Made by a program: the position numbers and the translations under genes. A stretch of DNA of 64,000 nucleotides from Haloterrigena alkaliphila. GTDB lineage: Archaea; Halobacteriota; Halobacteria; Halobacteriales; Natrialbaceae. Below, in pieces: positions 9,632 through 18,717 of this stretch. Location: positions 1,612,001 through 1,676,000 of the forward strand of contig NZ_CP071462.1 in assembly GCF_017352155.2 (NCBI RefSeq). The letters run 5' to 3'. Numbering within the stretch: the first letter of the stretch is position 1; every line of letters starts with the position of its first letter. Below the pieces are notes generated by a model that saw only the letters and a list, made by a program, of their open reading frames with translations, was not told the origin of the DNA and did no database searches.

Positions 9632-10033
9632 ATGCGCCGAGACGACCGCGACGAACCCTTCGACGACCTGTTTCGCGAGATCGAGCGGATGATGAACGAG
9701 ATGATGAACGGCGCGGACGCGAACGTCGACTTCGCCTCCTCGAGCGACGTCGACAGCGGCTTCGGGATGGACACCCACGTCGACATCCACGAGACCGACG
9801 ACGAAATTCGGGTCGTCGCCGACCTCCCGGGCGTCGAGAAGGACAACATCGAACTCGAGTGCGACGGGAAGACCCTGACCATCTCCGCCGCCAGCGAGCA
9901 CCGCCAGTACGACGAACGCGTCTCCCTCCCCCAGCGCGTCAACGAACACACCGCCTCCGCGACCTACAACAACGGCGTCCTCGAGGTCGTCTTCGACCTC
10001 GCGGAGCAGTCCTCGGGCATCAGCCTCGAGTAA
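9632..10033 (+). CDS. Hsp20/alpha-crystallin small heat-shock protein
   Basis: A 133-aa chaperone. The N-terminal arm RRDDRDEPFDDLFREIERMM is followed by the alpha-crystallin domain (about residues 48-130), with DDEIRVVADLPGVEKDNIEL, TLTISAASEHRQYDERVSLP and ATYNNGVLEVVF. ATG 9632 is chosen over an upstream in-frame codon because the arm starts there. An AAAGTTTTTGCC string 23-34 bases upstream may be the promoter. It binds unfolded proteins as an ATP-independent holdase in the cytoplasm. Convergent with the ATP-grasp gene. Confidence 0.92.
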   Translation: MRRDDRDEPFDDLFREIERMMNEMMNGADANVDFASSSDVDSGFGMDTHVDIHETDDEIRVVADLPGVEKDNIELECDGKTLTISAASEHRQYDERVSLPQRVNEHTASATYNNGVLEVVFDLAEQSSGISLE

Positions 10034-10060
10034 CCGAGCCGTCGCGGTCGAGCGCTCTTT

Positions 10061-10936
10061 TCACCTGCGGTCCGCAGTCGTTCGAATCGCATCCGCCAGC
10101 CGGTCGTAGAAGTCCGGTTCGTACTTCGTCGCCTCGTCGATCGTCGGCCGCGCGTTCGTCTCGTTGACTACCAGCCGATCGTCGGTTTCGAGCAGGTCGA
10201 CGCCGAGAAACGGAATCTCGAGTTCGTCGGCGACCGATTCGGCGAGGTCGCGCCACTCCTCGGGGAGGTCGACGCCCGTGGCCTCCGCCCCGCGGTGGAC
10301 GTTGTGTTTCCACTGGCCCTCCTCGACGGCGTCGTCGGGCAGGCGCCGCTCGACCGCGCCGACGTACTCGCCCTCGAGGACCATCACGCGGTAGTCGGTC
10401 GCTTCGGGGAGGTACTCCTGGACGAGAAACGAGCGGTCGCCGGTCGCCTTGTAGTCGTGGACCAGCGAGAGGTAGTCGCAGATCCCCAAGAAGGAATCGA
10501 GGTCGTGGGCCTTCGCGACGCCGACGCCCCGCGTCGTCGAGTTCGGTTTGACCACGACCGGCGGCTCGAACCGATCGAAGACGTCGACCAGTTCGTCTTC
10601 GTCGACGTCGTTCGAGACGTAGACGGACTCGGGAACCGGCAGGTCGGCGCGTTCGAGTCGCGCGATCACTTCGGCCTTGTTCCGTGAGATGAGGACGGTC
10701 TCGTGGTCGTTGAGCCACGGGATCTCGAGCAGCGCGTCGGCGACCCCGCCCTCCATCAGTCGACCGGGGTAGACGAAGCCGGCGTCGTACTCGTCTGGGT
10801 CCCACGGCGCCTCCTCGCCCAGCGGCACCACCCGCTCGCTCACGGGCACGTGGTGGACCCGGATCCCCCGCTCGGCCAGCGGCTCGCGCATCCGGCGGAA
10901 CGTCTGCTTGGCGTTCGCCACCGCGAGATCGATCAT
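10061..10936 (-). CDS. RimK-like ATP-grasp ligase
   Basis: A 291-aa ATP-grasp enzyme. The start MIDLAVANAKQTFRRMREPL at 10936 is supported by a TTTTTACC element about 24-30 bases upstream on the minus strand. Core elements are LISRNKAEVIARLERADLPVP, the ATP-binding strand PPVVVKPNSTTRGVGV, SFLVQEYLPEATDYRVMVLEG, and the metal-binding end VVNETNARPTIDEATKYEPD. These ligases join an acid and an amine through an acyl phosphate, for example glutamate to a peptide or ribosomal protein. The substrate is not deducible. Confidence 0.85.
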   Translation of the reverse strand: MIDLAVANAKQTFRRMREPLAERGIRVHHVPVSERVVPLGEEAPWDPDEYDAGFVYPGRLMEGGVADALLEIPWLNDHETVLISRNKAEVIARLERADLPVPESVYVSNDVDEDELVDVFDRFEPPVVVKPNSTTRGVGVAKAHDLDSFLGICDYLSLVHDYKATGDRSFLVQEYLPEATDYRVMVLEGEYVGAVERRLPDDAVEEGQWKHNVHRGAEATGVDLPEEWRDLAESVADELEIPFLGVDLLETDDRLVVNETNARPTIDEATKYEPDFYDRLADAIRTTADRR

Positions 10937-11158
10937 ATCTGGATTCGGGCGCAAAGGGGTAAAAAGGTGCTCGAGACAACGATTCGATCGGACCGGTTGG
11001 CCGGGAGTGCGTCTCGAGCAGATGCGAGAGACGCACGACTCGGGGGAGGGCAGGCTGTTGCCCTGTCACCGACCGCGAGTGAGCGAAGCGAACGAGCGGG
11101 CCGACGACTGATGTGGAGAACGCTATGCGTTCGGAACGGAAGGAGGAGTGCTTTTCAT

Positions 11159-11207
11159 CGAAGTTTTGCCGAGGGCCAGCTTTGCTGGCCCGCAGAGCAA
11201 AAGTTCG
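11159..11207. repeat. Palindromic haloarchaeal intergenic repeat
   Basis: Outer arms CGAAGTTTTGC (11159-11169) and GCAAAAGTTCG (11197-11207) pair with one mismatch; inside is a perfect GGGCCAGC-TTT-GCTGGCCC hairpin (11173-11191). The repeat sits 3 bases past the end of the L10e gene and could fold in that transcript, though no U-run follows the hairpin. The flanking text (11080-11158, with GAGTGAGCGAAGCGAACGAG and GGAGGAGTGCTTTT) resembles dispersed intergenic repeats I recall from related haloarchaea. Confidence 0.6.
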
Positions 11208-11210
11208 TTT

Positions 11211-11741
11211 CTAGGCGATAAGCTGTTCTTCGCCTTTCTCGACGACGACGCGGCACGGCGGCGAGATCTTGTTGTAGGCGCGCCGGAGCGCGTCCTTGGC
11301 GAACTCGGCGTCGTCGACGTCACACCAGATGGTGAAGATGCGCTCGCCCTTGTCGATGCGGGCGGCGGTGCCGACGATCTTCCCGAAGGCCTGTCGCATC
11401 CCGTCGGAGACGCGGTCCGCACCCGCACCCGTCGCCTGCTTGTTTTCCCGGATGACGTGGTGGGGGAACTTCCGGAGGATCATCTTGTAGTTGTTCTCGC
11501 CGGCGCTTTTCAGCATGTGGCGGTTGGCCGACAGGCGCGAGGCCTCGAGGCTGCCGTGACGGATCTGGACCTCCTCTTCGGTGATGAGGCTGATCTGGAC
11601 GGGGTAGTCATCGGCATCGGCGCTGATGTCGCCCATCTTGTGCTGTGCGATCTTGGAGCCCGGGATGCCGGTGATGTACTCGCGTCGCGTGTACGCCGGC
11701 TTGTCGATCTCCCGGTACATTGAGGCGGGTTTGTCGGACAT
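11211..11741 (-). CDS. rpl10e: 50S ribosomal protein L10e (uL16)
   Basis: A 176-aa protein. The start [20 protein letters not shown] and the sequence [14 protein letters not shown] are those of archaeal L10e, the counterpart of bacterial L16 near the peptidyl-transferase centre and the tRNA elbow. Further conserved blocks are [20 protein letters not shown] and [19 protein letters not shown]. Length is standard. It stands alone on the minus strand, and a strong palindromic repeat lies just after its stop codon. Confidence 0.97.
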   Translation of the reverse strand: MSDKPASMYREIDKPAYTRREYITGIPGSKIAQHKMGDISADADDYPVQISLITEEEVQIRHGSLEASRLSANRHMLKSAGENNYKMILRKFPHHVIRENKQATGAGADRVSDGMRQAFGKIVGTAARIDKGERIFTIWCDVDDAEFAKDALRRAYNKISPPCRVVVEKGEEQLIA

Positions 11742-11844
11742 GGTTGTGATTACTTACGAAAACGCAGGCCTACCGTGCGGATAAAGCCTTCGAAGCGCGC
11801 GCTGGGTGCGGGTTCGCGGTCTCCCAGTCCGGCGTGGCTCGAGC

Positions 11845-11863
11845 GGTCCCGTCCAGCGGGACC
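11845..11863. repeat. GC-rich hairpin
   Basis: A perfect 7-bp inverted repeat GGTCCCG-TCCAG-CGGGACC in the 212-base gap between the L10e start and the winged-helix gene end. It could fold in the transcript of the small winged-helix gene (minus strand does not reach it) or in an L10e upstream region; I see no T-run, so its function is open. Confidence 0.4.
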
Positions 11864-11953
11864 CCGGTGGGGCGGCGTCTTGGCTCCCGACGGACCGCCG
11901 GCTAGGGGGATGCGAGCGGCACCAGCACAATACGGCGCAGTCGGCGACGAAAA

Positions 11954-12184
11954 TCAGTTCAGGGGAACGTACGCACCGTCGCGCTTCTCGATCAACCCCT
12001 GACTCGAGAGGGAGTTCAGGACGCTCAGGATCGAGATCTTCTTCATGGCCAGCACGGCTCCCAGTTCGTCGACCGTCGCCCCGTCGGTCGCCTCGAGGTA
12101 GAGGTAGACGAGTTTCCCCTGTGGGGAGTTGAGTTCGGTCGGCAGTTCGGTGATTCCGGCGTCGGCGTGGGTCTGTTCCATCAT
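11954..12184 (-). CDS. Small winged helix-turn-helix (TrmB/MarR-like) protein
   Basis: A 76-aa protein, essentially one winged-helix domain: LNSPQGKLVYLYLEATDGAT, VDELGAVLAMKKISILSVLNSL (recognition helix), SSQGLIEKRDGAYV (wing). Two ATG codons are adjacent (12184 and 12181) and either could start it. Such minimal wHTH proteins are common in haloarchaea. A perfect 14-bp palindrome lies about 48-61 bases upstream and could be its own operator. It is separated from the site-2 protease gene by a long AT-rich gap, so it is a single-gene unit. Confidence 0.75.
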   Translation of the reverse strand: MMEQTHADAGITELPTELNSPQGKLVYLYLEATDGATVDELGAVLAMKKISILSVLNSLSSQGLIEKRDGAYVPLN

Positions 12185-12212
12185 CGTACTAACATCATCG
12201 ACGAACTGCAGT

Positions 12213-12245
12213 ATAACGTTATGGTGCAGTCAGTCAATATTGACT
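12213..12245. promoter_or_regulatory. Palindromes upstream of the winged-helix gene
   Basis: Two perfect palindromes follow each other: ATAACGTTAT at 12213-12222 and AGTCAATATTGACT at 12232-12245 (14 bp). They lie 29-61 bases upstream of the wHTH start on its promoter side, the usual place for an operator. A third, shorter ACTAGT palindrome follows at about 12253. Confidence 0.45.
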
Positions 12246-12734
12246 AGCGAGTACTAGTGGCATTATATGTATTGATGCTCAGTATCACGGTCGATACCCG
12301 ATTCGAACGAGTGTAATACCGGTCGGCACACGGTACTCTAGCAGCCGTATCGTCTTCTACTGGTGACGTTTCAGCAATCAGATCTCGGAGACGGGATTCG
12401 GTTCGGTTCGACTCTCGATCTCAGTTGAAATCTGTATTAGTATGATTGTTTATCGTTATGGATTGGATAGTTATTTCGCGTATAATGAATATTAAGACGA
12501 ACGACTCGTCGATCGCCCAACGCAGCCACAGGTCGGTCTTCGACCGCTCTCGAGCGCGAATTCGGTGAGACGGCGCTCGGCTCGAGCGTGACGGCGTAAC
12601 GGGAGACCGGGCGACCGCTTCGGGCGGGCCGTTCCGCTTCCGGGTCGAACGCGGCGGCGTCCGAGACCCAGGAGAAACGGTGATCCGGTGGGGCCGCCGG
12701 CGTTTTTAATACCGTTCCGCGGCTAGCATGGGTC
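12246..12734. other. AT-rich intergenic region
   Basis: No gene is supported. The centre (12425-12500) is much richer in A and T than the surroundings, with strings such as TGATTGTTTATCG and GTATAATGAATATTAAG that could be promoters in either direction. At the right end TTTTTAATAC (12703-12712) is a good TATA box for the protease gene starting at 12735. Confidence 0.5.
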
Positions 12735-13934
12735 ATGCCTCGGAGTTTCCGGATCGGCTCCCTGTTCGGGATCCCGATCAAGCTGGATCTCACGTTCTTG
12801 CTCGTGCTCCCGCTGTTCGCCTATCTCATCGGCGCACAAATCGGAGACGTTACAGGTTTGCTGAACGACGGGCTGGCGGCGGGCATCGACGTCGGCGCCG
12901 TCACCAGCGGGACGACGCCGTGGGTGCTCGGCCTGACCGCGGCGATCGGTCTCTTCGTCGGCGTCGTCCTCCACGAACTGGGCCACTCGCTGACGGCCCA
13001 GCGCTACGGATTTCCCATCGACTCGATCACGCTCTGGCTGTTCGGCGGCATCGCCGCGCTCTCGGAGATGCCCGAGGACTGGCGACAGGAGTTCACCATC
13101 GCCATCGCCGGTCCCATCGTTTCGGTGCTCGTCGGCGTCGGTTCGTACGCGCTCTTTCTCGTCGTTCCCGATACCCTCGACGGCGCCCGGTTCGTCCTCG
13201 GCTACCTCGCCGTGTTGAACGTCGCGCTCGCGGGCTTCAACATGATCCCCGCGTTCCCGATGGACGGCGGCCGGGTTCTCCGCGCGTTTCTCGCCCGGAG
13301 CCAGCCGTACGCGAAAGCGACCCAGCAGGCCGCCAGCATCGGCAAGCTGTTCGCTGTCCTCATGGCGCTGTTCGGCCTCTTCGCGGGGAACATCATCCTC
13401 ATCGGCGTCGCCTTCTTCGTCTACATCGCCGCCTCGAGCGAGGCCCAGCAGGTGACGATGAAGGCCGCGTTTCAGGACGTCACCGTCGGCGACATCATGA
13501 CGCACGCCAGCGATCTCCACACGGTCGAACCCGACACCTCGGTGGCGGACCTGGTCCAGCGGATGTTCACCGAACGCCACACCGGCTATCCGGTCGTCGA
13601 CACTGGTTTCGACGGCGAGCGCCTCGTCGGCCTCGTGACGCTGACCGACGCCCGGGAGGTCAACCCCGTCGAGCGAGACGCCTACACGGTCGAGGACGTG
13701 ATGACGACCGACCTGAAGACGATCACGGCGGAGTCGGACGCGATGACGGCGATCGAGAAGATGCGCGAGCACGACATCGGCCGCCTGCTCGTCGTCGATA
13801 GCGCGGGAGGACGTTCCGCTGAAGGGGGCGACCTCGTCGGGTTGATCTCGCGGACGGACGTGATGACCGCCTTCGACATCGTCCAGAAGAGCGGCGCGGT
13901 CAACCCCGACCGGCGCCCGCGGACCGCTGACTGA
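12735..13934 (+). CDS. Site-2 protease family (M50) membrane metalloprotease with CBS pair
   Basis: A 399-aa membrane protein. Zinc motif HELGH (His80-His84) lies in the third hydrophobic segment and the second ligand site PMDGGR (Asp177) in a later one, as in the M50 family that cleaves substrates inside the membrane. N terminus RIGSLFGIPIKLDLTFLLVL is typical of the archaeal branch. Residues about 250-390 hold two CBS domains (VGDIMTHASDLHTVEPDTSV; VEDVMTTDLKTITAESDAMT), which bind adenosine nucleotides and may gate activity. ATG 12735 is favoured by the TATA box 23-32 bases upstream. Substrate unknown. Confidence 0.9.
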   Translation: MPRSFRIGSLFGIPIKLDLTFLLVLPLFAYLIGAQIGDVTGLLNDGLAAGIDVGAVTSGTTPWVLGLTAAIGLFVGVVLHELGHSLTAQRYGFPIDSITLWLFGGIAALSEMPEDWRQEFTIAIAGPIVSVLVGVGSYALFLVVPDTLDGARFVLGYLAVLNVALAGFNMIPAFPMDGGRVLRAFLARSQPYAKATQQAASIGKLFAVLMALFGLFAGNIILIGVAFFVYIAASSEAQQVTMKAAFQDVTVGDIMTHASDLHTVEPDTSVADLVQRMFTERHTGYPVVDTGFDGERLVGLVTLTDAREVNPVERDAYTVEDVMTTDLKTITAESDAMTAIEKMREHDIGRLLVVDSAGGRSAEGGDLVGLISRTDVMTAFDIVQKSGAVNPDRRPRTAD

Positions 13935-14048
13935 CCGGCGCAGCGATTCGACTCGGGTACCCGGACGAACCGGCAAAAGCGTCCGTAACGCCCGTCTCGA
14001 GTGCCGAGATCAACATTCTTAACCGCGGCGGCGGCCGACTCTCCGGCG

Positions 14049-15107
14049 ATGCCACCGGCCATCGAGACCGTCGATCTCGTGAAGGAATACGGCGAGCTGC
14101 GCGCGCTGCAGGGGCTCTCGCTGACCGTCGAGGAGGGCGAGTTCTTCGGTCTCCTCGGCCCCAACGGTGCGGGGAAGACGACGTTCATCAACACCCTCGT
14201 CGGACTGGTCCGCAAGACCGGCGGCGAGGCGCGGGTCTTCGGATACGACGTCGAAGACGATTACCGACAGGCCCGCGACGCCATCGGCCTCGCTCCCCAG
14301 GAGTTCAACGTCGATCGATTCTTCTCGATACACGAAGTACTGAAGAATAAGGCGGGATACCACGGCGTTCCCGAGGACGAGGCCGCGGACCGCGCCGACG
14401 ACGTCCTGAAACGCGTCGGGATCTACGACAAGCGCGACGAGCGCTTCGACTGGCTCTCCGGCGGGATGAAGCGCCGCCTCTTGCTCGCGCGGGCGCTCGT
14501 GACCGACCCCGACCTGCTGATCCTCGACGAACCCACGGCGGGCGTCGACGTCCAGTTGCGCCACGACCTCTGGGAACTCGTGACGGAACTCAACGAGGAG
14601 GGGACGACGGTCCTCCTCACCACGCACTACATCGAGGAGGCCGAACGCCTCTGCGACCGGGTCGCGATCATGAACGAGGGCCGGAAGGTGACCGTCGCGA
14701 CGCCGGACGAACTGAAAGAACGGGGGACCGACACCATCTCCGTCCGCCTCGAGTCGCCGATCTCGTCGACCGCGGCGAGCGACCTCGAGTCCGACCTCGG
14801 CGCGTACGCCCACGAGGTGACGACGTCGGCGGCCGGCGACAGCCTCGAGGTCCGCGTCGACGACGGCGGTTCGACCGCGCCGCGCCTGTTGAACGACCTC
14901 GAGGCGATGGGCCACGAGATCGCCGACCTCGAGATCACCCGGACGTCGCTCGAGGAGATTTTCGTCGACCTCACGCGAAGCGAAGACAGCACGGTGACGC
15001 GGTCGTCGGCCTCGAGCGCCGGTGACGGCGACAGCGGCGAGGGCGATGACACCGATCGCGCGGCCGGCGAACCGGAATCCGAGCGCGAACAGGAGGGGGT
15101 CGCCTGA
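14049..15107 (+). CDS. ABC-2 exporter ATP-binding protein
   Basis: A 352-aa ATPase starting MPPAIETVDLVKEYGELRAL. Walker A is GPNGAGKTT, the signature is WLSGGMKRRLLLARAL, Walker B is LLILDEPTAGVD, and the H-loop is TTHYIEEAERL, all in the order of NodI/DrrA-type exporters. A regulatory C-terminal domain (about 230-320) and an acidic Ser-rich tail follow. ATG 14049 is preferred to an upstream codon because ATTCTTAAC, about 25-33 bases ahead, fits a leaderless promoter. The stop overlaps the permease start (TGATG), so the two form one transporter. Confidence 0.9.
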   Translation: MPPAIETVDLVKEYGELRALQGLSLTVEEGEFFGLLGPNGAGKTTFINTLVGLVRKTGGEARVFGYDVEDDYRQARDAIGLAPQEFNVDRFFSIHEVLKNKAGYHGVPEDEAADRADDVLKRVGIYDKRDERFDWLSGGMKRRLLLARALVTDPDLLILDEPTAGVDVQLRHDLWELVTELNEEGTTVLLTTHYIEEAERLCDRVAIMNEGRKVTVATPDELKERGTDTISVRLESPISSTAASDLESDLGAYAHEVTTSAAGDSLEVRVDDGGSTAPRLLNDLEAMGHEIADLEITRTSLEEIFVDLTRSEDSTVTRSSASSAGDGDSGEGDDTDRAAGEPESEREQEGVA

Positions 15108-15910
15108 TGCTGTCGGTCGGCTTTCGCGCGCTCTTTCGGCGCGAGGTGTTGCGGTTCGTCCGCCGCCCGAAGAACACGTTCATGCCGCCGGCGATCACGA
15201 ACGTGCTCTACTTCGCCGTCTTCGGGGTCATTCTCGGCGGCCGAATCGATCAGATCGCCGGCTTCGACTACATCCTCTTCATCGTCCCAGGGCTGATCGT
15301 CCTCGGCGCGATCTCGAACGCCTTCGAGAACGCCTCGTTCTCGATCTTCCACGGCAGATGGAACGAGTACATCCACGAAACGCTGACCTCGCCGCTGTCG
15401 TACGTCGAGATGGTCGTCGCCTACGTCGGCGCCAGCGCGGTGCGAGGGCTCATCGTCGGCGTCATCATCGCCGCCGTCGGCCGCGTCTTCGTGCCGATCA
15501 GCATCGAACACGGGCTGTTTCTGATCGCCACGATGGTCGTCATCACGGCGCTGTTCGCCGGCTTCGGCATCATCGGCGGGCTCGTCGCCCGCGACTTCGA
15601 CGATCTGACCGTGATGAACCAGTTCATTCTCCGCCCGCTGGTGTTCTTCGGTGCCGTCTTCTACTCCCTCGAGACGTTCGATCAGGCCTGGCAGGTCGGC
15701 CTTTCGCTGGTGAACCCGATGGTCTACATGGTCGACAGCGTCCGGTACGGCCTGCTGGGCCACTCGGATCTGATCGCGGTCGGCATCCTCCCCGGTCCCT
15801 ACGCCGACTTCGCGCCGGTGCTCGCGCTCGGCGTGCTGACGGCGGCCACCCTCCTCGTGCTGGCGATCGACGTCTACCTGTTCAAGATCGGCTACGGGTT
15901 GACGGACTGA
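15107..15910 (+). CDS. ABC-2 type permease
   Basis: A 267-aa integral membrane protein with about six hydrophobic helices and the family start GFRALFRREVLRFVRRPKNT. The signature region VFYSLETFDQAWQVGLSLVN and NPMVYMVDSVRYGLLG matches NodJ/DrrB-like ABC-2 permeases. It partners the ATPase encoded just upstream (one-base overlap). The cargo could be a lipid, a polysaccharide or a drug; nothing in the sequence decides. Confidence 0.9.
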   Translation: MLSVGFRALFRREVLRFVRRPKNTFMPPAITNVLYFAVFGVILGGRIDQIAGFDYILFIVPGLIVLGAISNAFENASFSIFHGRWNEYIHETLTSPLSYVEMVVAYVGASAVRGLIVGVIIAAVGRVFVPISIEHGLFLIATMVVITALFAGFGIIGGLVARDFDDLTVMNQFILRPLVFFGAVFYSLETFDQAWQVGLSLVNPMVYMVDSVRYGLLGHSDLIAVGILPGPYADFAPVLALGVLTAATLLVLAIDVYLFKIGYGLTD

Positions 15911-15969
15911 CCGCGATTCGTCGAGTCGTCTCTGGTACATTTATCTGCCCGACTGGTCGATATCGTCAC

Positions 15970-16467
15970 ATGAGAACCGAGCACTGTCCGAACTGCGGTG
16001 CCTCGCTCTCCTCGGAGGCGAACTACTGCAGCGAGTGCGGGGAGGCGGTGAACGACGACTCGTGGGGGTCCTCGAGCGCGGAGAGCGCGTGGGACGGCGC
16101 CGACGACTCGTGGACCCGGGACTCGCGTTCGGACTACGGATACGGGTCGGACCGACGATCCGAGGGCGACACGACGCTCGCGGCGATCACGCACGTGCTC
16201 GCGATATTCACGTGGGCCGTCGGTCCGCTGATCGTCCTCGTCGCCACCGACGACCCGTTCGTCGAGGAGAACGCGCGGAACGCGCTGAACTGGCAAATCG
16301 CGTTCACGATCTACACGCTCGTTTCGTTCCTCCTCGTCTTCGTCGTCGTCGGCATCGCTCCCCTACTGGTCCTGCCGCTGGTCGATCTGGCGTTCTGCGT
16401 CGTCGCCGCGGTCAAGGCCGCCGACGGCGAGGCGTGGTCGTATCCGATGACCCCCGATATCGTCTGA
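15970..16467 (+). CDS. Zinc-ribbon plus DUF4870-like membrane protein
   Basis: A 165-aa protein. Residues 1-30 form a zinc ribbon, CPNCGASLSSEANYCSECG. A Ser/Asp-rich linker of about 35 residues follows, then a hydrophobic domain (65-155) with three TM helices and FVEENARNALNWQIAFTIY, the hallmark of DUF4870 (Tic20-like fold). The TATA-like CATTTATCT near 15939-15947 is 24-32 bases before ATG 15970. Function unknown; such proteins are small membrane factors with a cytosolic zinc finger. Confidence 0.85.
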   Translation: MRTEHCPNCGASLSSEANYCSECGEAVNDDSWGSSSAESAWDGADDSWTRDSRSDYGYGSDRRSEGDTTLAAITHVLAIFTWAVGPLIVLVATDDPFVEENARNALNWQIAFTIYTLVSFLLVFVVVGIAPLLVLPLVDLAFCVVAAVKAADGEAWSYPMTPDIV

Positions 16468-16506
16468 GCACCGAGGCGGAGCCGTCCGTGTGGCTCCGCG
16501 CGCGAC

Positions 16507-17523
16507 TCAGTCCTCGTACTCCGCGACTTTCACCACCTGCTTCCCGATGTTCTCGCCCTCGAACAGCCCGAGGAAGGCGTCCGGTGCGTTCTCGAACCCG
16601 TCGACGACGTTCTCGCGGTACTGGACGTCGCCGTTCCGGATGAACGTCGAGAGTCGCTCGAGCGCCTCGCCCCAGCGGGGCTGGTAGTCGCTGACGAGCA
16701 GTCCCTCGACCGTCGCGCGACTTTCGATGAGTTTGGCGAGCTTTCGCGGCCCGGTCGGGACCTCGGTTTCGTTGTAGAGCGCGATCTGGCCGCAGATAGC
16801 GACGCGGGCGTCGACGTTCAGCCGGGGCCAGACGGCGTCCGTGATGGGGCCGCCGACGTTGTCGAAGTAGACGTCGACGCCGTCCGGACAGGCGTCGTCG
16901 ACCGCGGTCGAGAGGTCGTCGGTCTCCTTGTAGTTGATCGCGGCGTCGAAGCCGAGGTCCTCGGTGAGCCACTCGACCTTCGCTTCGCTTCCGGCGGTGC
17001 CGACGACGCGAGCCCCCGCGAGCCGGGCGAGTTGGCCGACGACGGAGCCGACCGCGCCCGCCGCGGCGGAGACGACGACGGTGTCGCCGGGGTGGGGATC
17101 GGCCACGTCGGTGGTTCCCCAGTAGGCCGTCACGCCGGGCATCCCGAGAACGCCCAGCGCCGTCGAAATCGGCCCGTGGTCGGGGTTGACTCGCTGGAGT
17201 TCGTTCGCGTCCGCGGCGACGTGTTCCGCCCACAGCAGGTCGCCGGTGACGATATCGCCCTCGGCGAACCGGCCGCTGTTGGACTCGAGCACTTCGCCGA
17301 CGACGTTGGCCTTCATCGGATCGCCGACATCCCACGGCTCGGCGTAGGACTCCGCGTCGCGCATCCGACCGCGCATGTAGGGGTCGACGGACTGATACAG
17401 CGTCTTCACGAGGACTTCGCCGGTGTCCGGTTCGGGCCGGTCGACGGTGACGAGTTCGAAGTCGTCGTGGGTCGGTTCGCCGACGGGTCGACTCGCGAGG
17501 CGCCACTGTCTGGTTTCTGCCAT
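16507..17523 (-). CDS. NADP-dependent medium-chain oxidoreductase (alkenal/curcumin reductase type)
   Basis: A 338-aa MDR-superfamily enzyme without the structural zinc site. It starts METRQ-like (MAETRQWRLASRPVGEPTHD), has LYQSVDPYMRGRMRD near residue 45, the nucleotide loop VVSAAAGAVGSVVGQLARLAG, and VDVYFDNVGGPITDAVWPRL. These are the signatures of the leukotriene B4 dehydrogenase/2-alkenal reductase/curcumin reductase branch, which reduces activated carbon-carbon double bonds. Convergent with the zinc-ribbon gene. The natural substrate is unknown. Confidence 0.9.
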   Translation of the reverse strand: MAETRQWRLASRPVGEPTHDDFELVTVDRPEPDTGEVLVKTLYQSVDPYMRGRMRDAESYAEPWDVGDPMKANVVGEVLESNSGRFAEGDIVTGDLLWAEHVAADANELQRVNPDHGPISTALGVLGMPGVTAYWGTTDVADPHPGDTVVVSAAAGAVGSVVGQLARLAGARVVGTAGSEAKVEWLTEDLGFDAAINYKETDDLSTAVDDACPDGVDVYFDNVGGPITDAVWPRLNVDARVAICGQIALYNETEVPTGPRKLAKLIESRATVEGLLVSDYQPRWGEALERLSTFIRNGDVQYRENVVDGFENAPDAFLGLFEGENIGKQVVKVAEYED

Positions 17524-17694
17524 ACCCTGATATGGCGGTGCCGGTAGGTGAAGATTGGGCTCGCGGAACCCCTCGCCTCCGTATCATCTACGAGCACGTC
17601 GCGCCTGCGCTGGGTGGTGTAATGCGCCGTCCGCCCGCGAGCCGAGGGGCCGAATTCCAAACCCTTTAACCGGTTTCTGGGCACCGCTCTAGTA

Positions 17695-18708
17695 ATGGAC
17701 CACCTGCTCACTCGCGCCGCTCGCGGGGAACGGACCGAGCGCCCTCCGGTCTGGCTGATGCGGCAAGCCGGCCGCCACATCCCGGAGTACCGGACGATCC
17801 GGGAGGACTACACCTTCAAGGAGGCCATCAAGACCCCGTCGGTCGCCGAACGGATCACGCTGCTCCCGTGGGAGCTGTACGAACCCGACGGCCTCGTCAT
17901 CTACTCCGACATCCTGACCGTCCTCGAGCCGCTCGGGTTCGACTACCGAATCGAGTCCGGTGTCGGGCCGGTGATCGAAAACCCCGTCGACGGGCCGGGG
18001 GACGTCGAGCGGGAGACCGAGGACGTCGCCGAGGCGCTGGATTACGTCGGCGAGTTGATCGACCGGCTGGTCGACCGCGTCGGCGATCGGACGGCGATCA
18101 TCGGCTTCGCGGGCGGCCCGTTCACCCTCGCCTCGTACGCCGTCGCCGGCGGCGCGAGCGACGGCCGGACGCCGATCCGCCGGTTCCGCGCGGAACACCC
18201 CGATGCCTTCCGGACGCTCCTCGAGCGATTCGCCGCGGGCGTCCGGGAGAGCCTCGAGTATCAGATTCGGATGGGCGCCGACGTCGTTCAGCTGTTCGAC
18301 ACCTACGCGAGCGTGCTCACACCCGAGGACTACGAGGAGTTCGTCCTGCCGCTTCACCGGGAGATTCTCGCCGACCTCGACGTCCCCTCGATCGTCTTCG
18401 TCAAGAACATGGCCGGCAAACTCGACCTCCTCGAGGCCAGCGGCGCCGACGTGGTGGGCCTCGACTGGAGCGTCGACATGGCCGCGGCCCGCGAACGACT
18501 GGGCGACGTGCCGGTCCAGGGGAACCTCGACCCCACCCACCTGTACGGGAGCGAGGCGTTCGTCGAAAAACGGACGCGGGAGATCGTCGAGAAGGCCGGT
18601 CCGGAGGGACACATCCTCAACCTCGGCCACGGCGTCCTCCGCGACACGCCCGTCGAGCGCGTCCGCACGTTCGTCGAGACGGCGAAGTCGATCGATCGCA
18701 GTCGGTAG
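17695..18708 (+). CDS. hemE: Uroporphyrinogen decarboxylase
   Basis: A 337-aa enzyme converting uroporphyrinogen III to coproporphyrinogen III. The substrate-binding start PPVWLMRQAGRHIPEYR is diagnostic, followed by LPWELYEPDGLVIYSDILTV (with the catalytic Asp), GFAGGPFTLASYAV, and ILNLGHGVLRDTPVE near the end. TATA-like CCCTTTAAC at 17662-17670 is 25-33 bases upstream. It points at, and is convergent with, hemG-hemH, 9 bases away. A complete hemE-hemG-hemH set is not general in archaea, many of which use the siroheme (Ahb) route instead. Confidence 0.96.
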   Translation: MDHLLTRAARGERTERPPVWLMRQAGRHIPEYRTIREDYTFKEAIKTPSVAERITLLPWELYEPDGLVIYSDILTVLEPLGFDYRIESGVGPVIENPVDGPGDVERETEDVAEALDYVGELIDRLVDRVGDRTAIIGFAGGPFTLASYAVAGGASDGRTPIRRFRAEHPDAFRTLLERFAAGVRESLEYQIRMGADVVQLFDTYASVLTPEDYEEFVLPLHREILADLDVPSIVFVKNMAGKLDLLEASGADVVGLDWSVDMAAARERLGDVPVQGNLDPTHLYGSEAFVEKRTREIVEKAGPEGHILNLGHGVLRDTPVERVRTFVETAKSIDRSR

Positions 18709-18717
18709 TCGGCCGTT

